Part shown: positions 7,681 to 9,413 of the stretch, piece after piece
Position numbering within the stretch: position 1 is the stretch's first letter
Layout: each line of letters opens with the position of its first letter
Assembly: GCA_041167675.1 (NCBI GenBank)
Contig: JBEEIB010000534.1
Span: forward strand, 1-9,413
Reading direction: 5' to 3'
Length of the DNA: 9,413 bases
Source: DASTDH01 sp041167675
GTDB lineage: Bacteria; Verrucomicrobiota; Verrucomicrobiia; Chthoniobacterales; JAFAMB01
Program-made: the position numbers and the translations under genes
The notes under the pieces: generated by a model
Databases searched by the model: none
Seen by the model: the letters and a program-made list of their open reading frames with translations, nothing else
Told to the model about the DNA's origin: nothing

Positions 7681-9096
7681 ATGGGTCGACCTGTATCTCA
7701 GCCATCCCTGCGCTCTAACTATCTTTCCCAACTCGAGAATGTCGCGCAGTCACTCGGCGTGATGGCGCCCGCCGGAACACTCGGTGTTATCATTCCCCTC
7801 TTGGTCGGCAAAGCCGGAAATGGAACTTGGCTTGTTCTGCTCCTCATCATGGCTGCCTATGGTTTGATTCTCCTCTGCATCAACCAGTTCGCCGGCGCTG
7901 TATCTCCGCCGGCTCCCTCGCTACTTATGCGAAACTAGGGTTAGGCAGATGGGGCGGAATTGTCACTGGCTGGGCCTATGTGATTGCAATGACGTTCGGG
8001 CTCGCCAGTTCCGCGCCATCGGCTGGCTACTATCTGGATTTCGTGTTCCGACAAGCCTTTGGCGGAGGCCCAGACCAAATTCGGGCGATCGTCCTTACCG
8101 CATTGGTGGTTCTCGCGTCTTGGTGGACCGCCCGTCGCGATATCAAGCTTTCGACCAAACTCATGTTGGGTATCGAATGGACTTCCATCTGCATCATGGT
8201 GTTGATCGCTGGAATCGCGATGTTCCGATCAAACCATTGGATCGACCGTTCGCAACTGCATCTGGCCGGCATCACACCGACTGGTCTTCAGGTCGGGCTA
8301 GTTTTCGGCTTTATGGCCTTTGCTGGCGCCGAGAGTGTGACCGCTTTGGGCGAAGAATCCAGAAACGCGAAAAGAATCGTACCAAAGGTAATCTTTGGTT
8401 GCCTGATTCCTGTCGGTATCCTGCATATTGTGATGAGCTATTGTATGGTGCGCTACGCTCACCGGCATTCACTCTCCCTCGACGAACTCGATGCACCGTT
8501 CGACACCATCGCCAATTCGTTGCACCTGCCGGTCTTGGGTGTCCTCAGCTCGATCGGTATCGCGATGAGCTATTTTGCCTGCGCTCGGTTCCCTCAACGC
8601 GGCTGCTCGGGTTCTCTTCTCGATGGCAAAGCAACAGCTCTTTTTTAAATCATTCGGAATCGCCCATCGTACCAATTTTACACCGGCCAAGAGCATCACG
8701 GCCGTTTCCCTGATCGGTCTTGTTTCGCCCACTCTCCTGCTGGCCTTCAATTATACGCTCACGGATTGTATCAACTATCTGACCCAACTGGCTTCCTTTG
8801 GCTGTATCGCTGCCTATTTTGCCGTCTGCCTCGCGACACCATTCTACCTCTTTGCCAAGAAAATACTGCGGCCCTCTATTCTGGCTATTGCGGTTATCTC
8901 GTTGTCGGTGTTGGGGTTCATTCTGGTCTTCAGTGTAATCCCTGTGCCTCCGCCGCCGTGGTCGTTCCTGCCTTATATTTTCTTGGTGATGGTAGCTATC
9001 GGGGTAGTTCTCTCAGTGTTTTGCGGACGAAACGCTGGCTCCATCGAATACGAAGGCTTTCATGAAGTACCAGCAACCGACGACATTGTTCAGTAG
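7681..9096 (+). pseudogene. APC-superfamily amino-acid permease gene broken by two frameshifts
   Basis: Three overlapping frames join into one ~472-residue permease. Frame one from ATG 7681 gives 71 residues with the TM1 core (AQSLGVMAPAGTLGVIIPLL) up to CINQFA. At 7893 the protein continues in the -1 frame, as if one C had been lost from a CCC, giving SAGSLATYAKLGLG, GWAYVIAMTFGLASSAPSAG and FGFMAFAGAESVTALGEES, the conserved TM3 and TM6 regions. At about 8584 it returns to the first frame, as if a CT had been lost (or one base gained), giving SLNAAARVLFSMAKQQLFFK and the last membrane segments to the stop at 9094-9096. Repaired length is normal for the family (about 450-500). The reading is otherwise free of stops, so decay is recent or these are sequence errors. 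The family imports amino acids or related amines; the substrate is not evident. The start is chosen at the first ATG before conserved sequence; no good ribosome binding site is seen. A functional link with the efflux cluster is not shown. Confidence 0.85.
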
Positions 9097-9156
9097 TAAC
9101 CTACGCTGAGCAGATCGTCCGAAGCTTACAGTCCGGCATTAAAGCGCATCGCCATT

Positions 9157-9189
9157 CGCGCGCGCGAAAAGAAAGCTTTTGAACGCGCG
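9157..9189. repeat. GC-rich imperfect hairpin after the permease pseudogene
   Basis: (CG)5 at 9157-9166, AAAAG (9167-9171), a four-base loop AAAG, CTTTT (9176-9180), then GAA and CGCGCG (9184-9189). The A/T part pairs fully and the CG runs can pair across a small internal loop. It sits about 60 bases after the permease stop and may be part of a transcription end. The (CG)5 run could also take up Z-DNA. Function is inferred from position only. Confidence 0.35.
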
Positions 9190-9199
9190 AGGCCTTACA

Positions 9200-9283
9200 A
9201 TAGCAGGGCGAAAACCTCGGCGCATTTGTTGGCTGCATCCTTTCGCTTGGCATCCCCATGCGCCGAGGTTTTCGCCCTGCTAT
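9200..9283. repeat. 26-bp perfect inverted repeat with a 32-base spacer
   Basis: The left arm (9200-9225, beginning ATAGCAGGGCGAAAACC and ending CGGCGCAT) and right arm (9258-9283, beginning ATGCGCCGAGG and ending CGCCCTGCTAT) are exact reverse complements over all 26 bases. The spacer (9226-9257) contains GCATCC twice (9235-9240 and 9250-9255). Pairing stops at both ends of the arms. A transcript of either strand would form a very stable stem-loop, so a bidirectional terminator is possible, although no U tract follows on the + strand. Other options are a small non-autonomous mobile element, a REP-like dispersed repeat or a non-coding RNA. The structure is certain; its role is not. Confidence 0.9.
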
Positions 9284-9335
9284 GGGAGTTGTCAAACTAC
9301 CGGATAGGATTCGGTGCTAGGTTTGCATTTTTGTT

Positions 9336-9349
9336 GCGACTTTAGTCGC
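9336..9349. repeat. Short palindrome GCGACTTTAGTCGC
   Basis: GCGACT and AGTCGC are exact reverse complements separated by TT. With five pairs and a TTTA loop it could form a small hairpin, or it could be a dimeric protein-binding site or a copy of a dispersed palindromic repeat. Nothing in this window repeats it, so the role is open. Confidence 0.3.
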
Positions 9350-9413
9350 GTCGAATTGGGGCATTCGGATTGCTCGATGGCTCCGAGAATGGGCCCGGCG
9401 GAACAGCTCGTTA

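Larger units (their letters stand above)
9097..9413. other. Non-coding tail rich in inverted repeats
   Basis: No open frame here has the character of a real protein, and no tRNA or rRNA pattern is visible. The stretch holds, in order, a GC-rich imperfect hairpin (9157-9189), a long perfect inverted repeat (9200-9283) and a short palindrome (9336-9349). An ATG at 9377 opens a frame that runs out of the window after 12 codons and cannot be judged. Confidence 0.5.

Noticed and set aside
7667..7690. Pair of GTCGAC palindromes flanking the permease start as an operator
   Set aside because: Six-base palindromes occur by chance at this scale; no further symmetry or repeat supports a binding site.
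7885..7900. Programmed -1 frameshift in the permease gene
   Set aside because: No X XXY YYZ slippery heptamer or obvious stimulatory structure; a second, opposite shift is also needed, and permeases of this family are not known to use this.
9200..9283. Integron attC site or CRISPR unit
   Set aside because: The perfect symmetry, lack of attC core sites and absence of any repeated spacer pattern do not match either.
9101..9295. Open frame of 64 codons on the minus strand covering the inverted repeat
   Set aside because: Its sequence is made largely by the repeat arms and spacer, has no recognisable protein character and no ribosome binding site.
9377..9413. Start of a downstream gene at ATG 9377
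   Set aside because: Only 12 codons fit in the window and no ribosome binding site is evident, so it cannot be told from a chance open frame.

Overview
The window carries a complete five-gene tripartite efflux and regulation cluster on the + strand, then an amino-acid permease gene that is broken by two frameshifts, then a non-coding tail with an unusually long perfect inverted repeat. Outer-membrane, adaptor and RND genes mark a Gram-negative (diderm) organism. Moderate GC, GTG starts and the protein style (RND pump with a CusS/CusR-like regulator pair, APC permease of the SAGSL type) would suit a soil Verrucomicrobiota or Acidobacteriota bacterium. That is an impression only, as no marker gene is present.

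Layout. 18-1382 encodes a TolC/CzcC-type outer-membrane channel with a lipoprotein-like signal. 1400-2491 encodes a membrane-fusion (periplasmic adaptor) protein. 2488-5568 encodes an RND inner-membrane pump whose start overlaps the adaptor stop (ATGA). 5618-6292 is an OmpR-family response regulator. 6289-7419 is its histidine kinase, whose start overlaps the regulator stop (GTGA). All five point the same way with gaps of at most 49 bases, so one transcript is likely. Its promoter lies upstream of the window. Two hairpins, at the very end of the kinase gene and just after it, may end the transcript.

The pump, adaptor and channel should form one envelope-spanning complex driven by proton import. 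The two-component pair should tune its expression. The substrate cannot be read with confidence. The regulators look like the metal-sensing CusRS/CopRS group, but the pump has an HAE-like Asp-Asp pair in TM4 together with a CusA-like Glu in TM10, and no metal-binding His/Met-rich stretch is visible in adaptor or channel. The kinase also has almost no periplasmic sensor region.

7420-7680 is non-coding. 7681-9096 reads as one ~472-residue APC-superfamily permease only if two frame changes are allowed, near 7893 and 8584. It is either a recent pseudogene or carries sequence errors. 9097-9413 contains no convincing gene. It holds a GC-rich imperfect hairpin, a 26-bp perfect inverted repeat around a 32-base spacer, and a short palindrome. 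I did not find a clearly new biological system. The most unusual items are the mixed proton-relay residues of the pump, the nearly sensorless kinase, the doubly frameshifted permease and the long inverted repeat.
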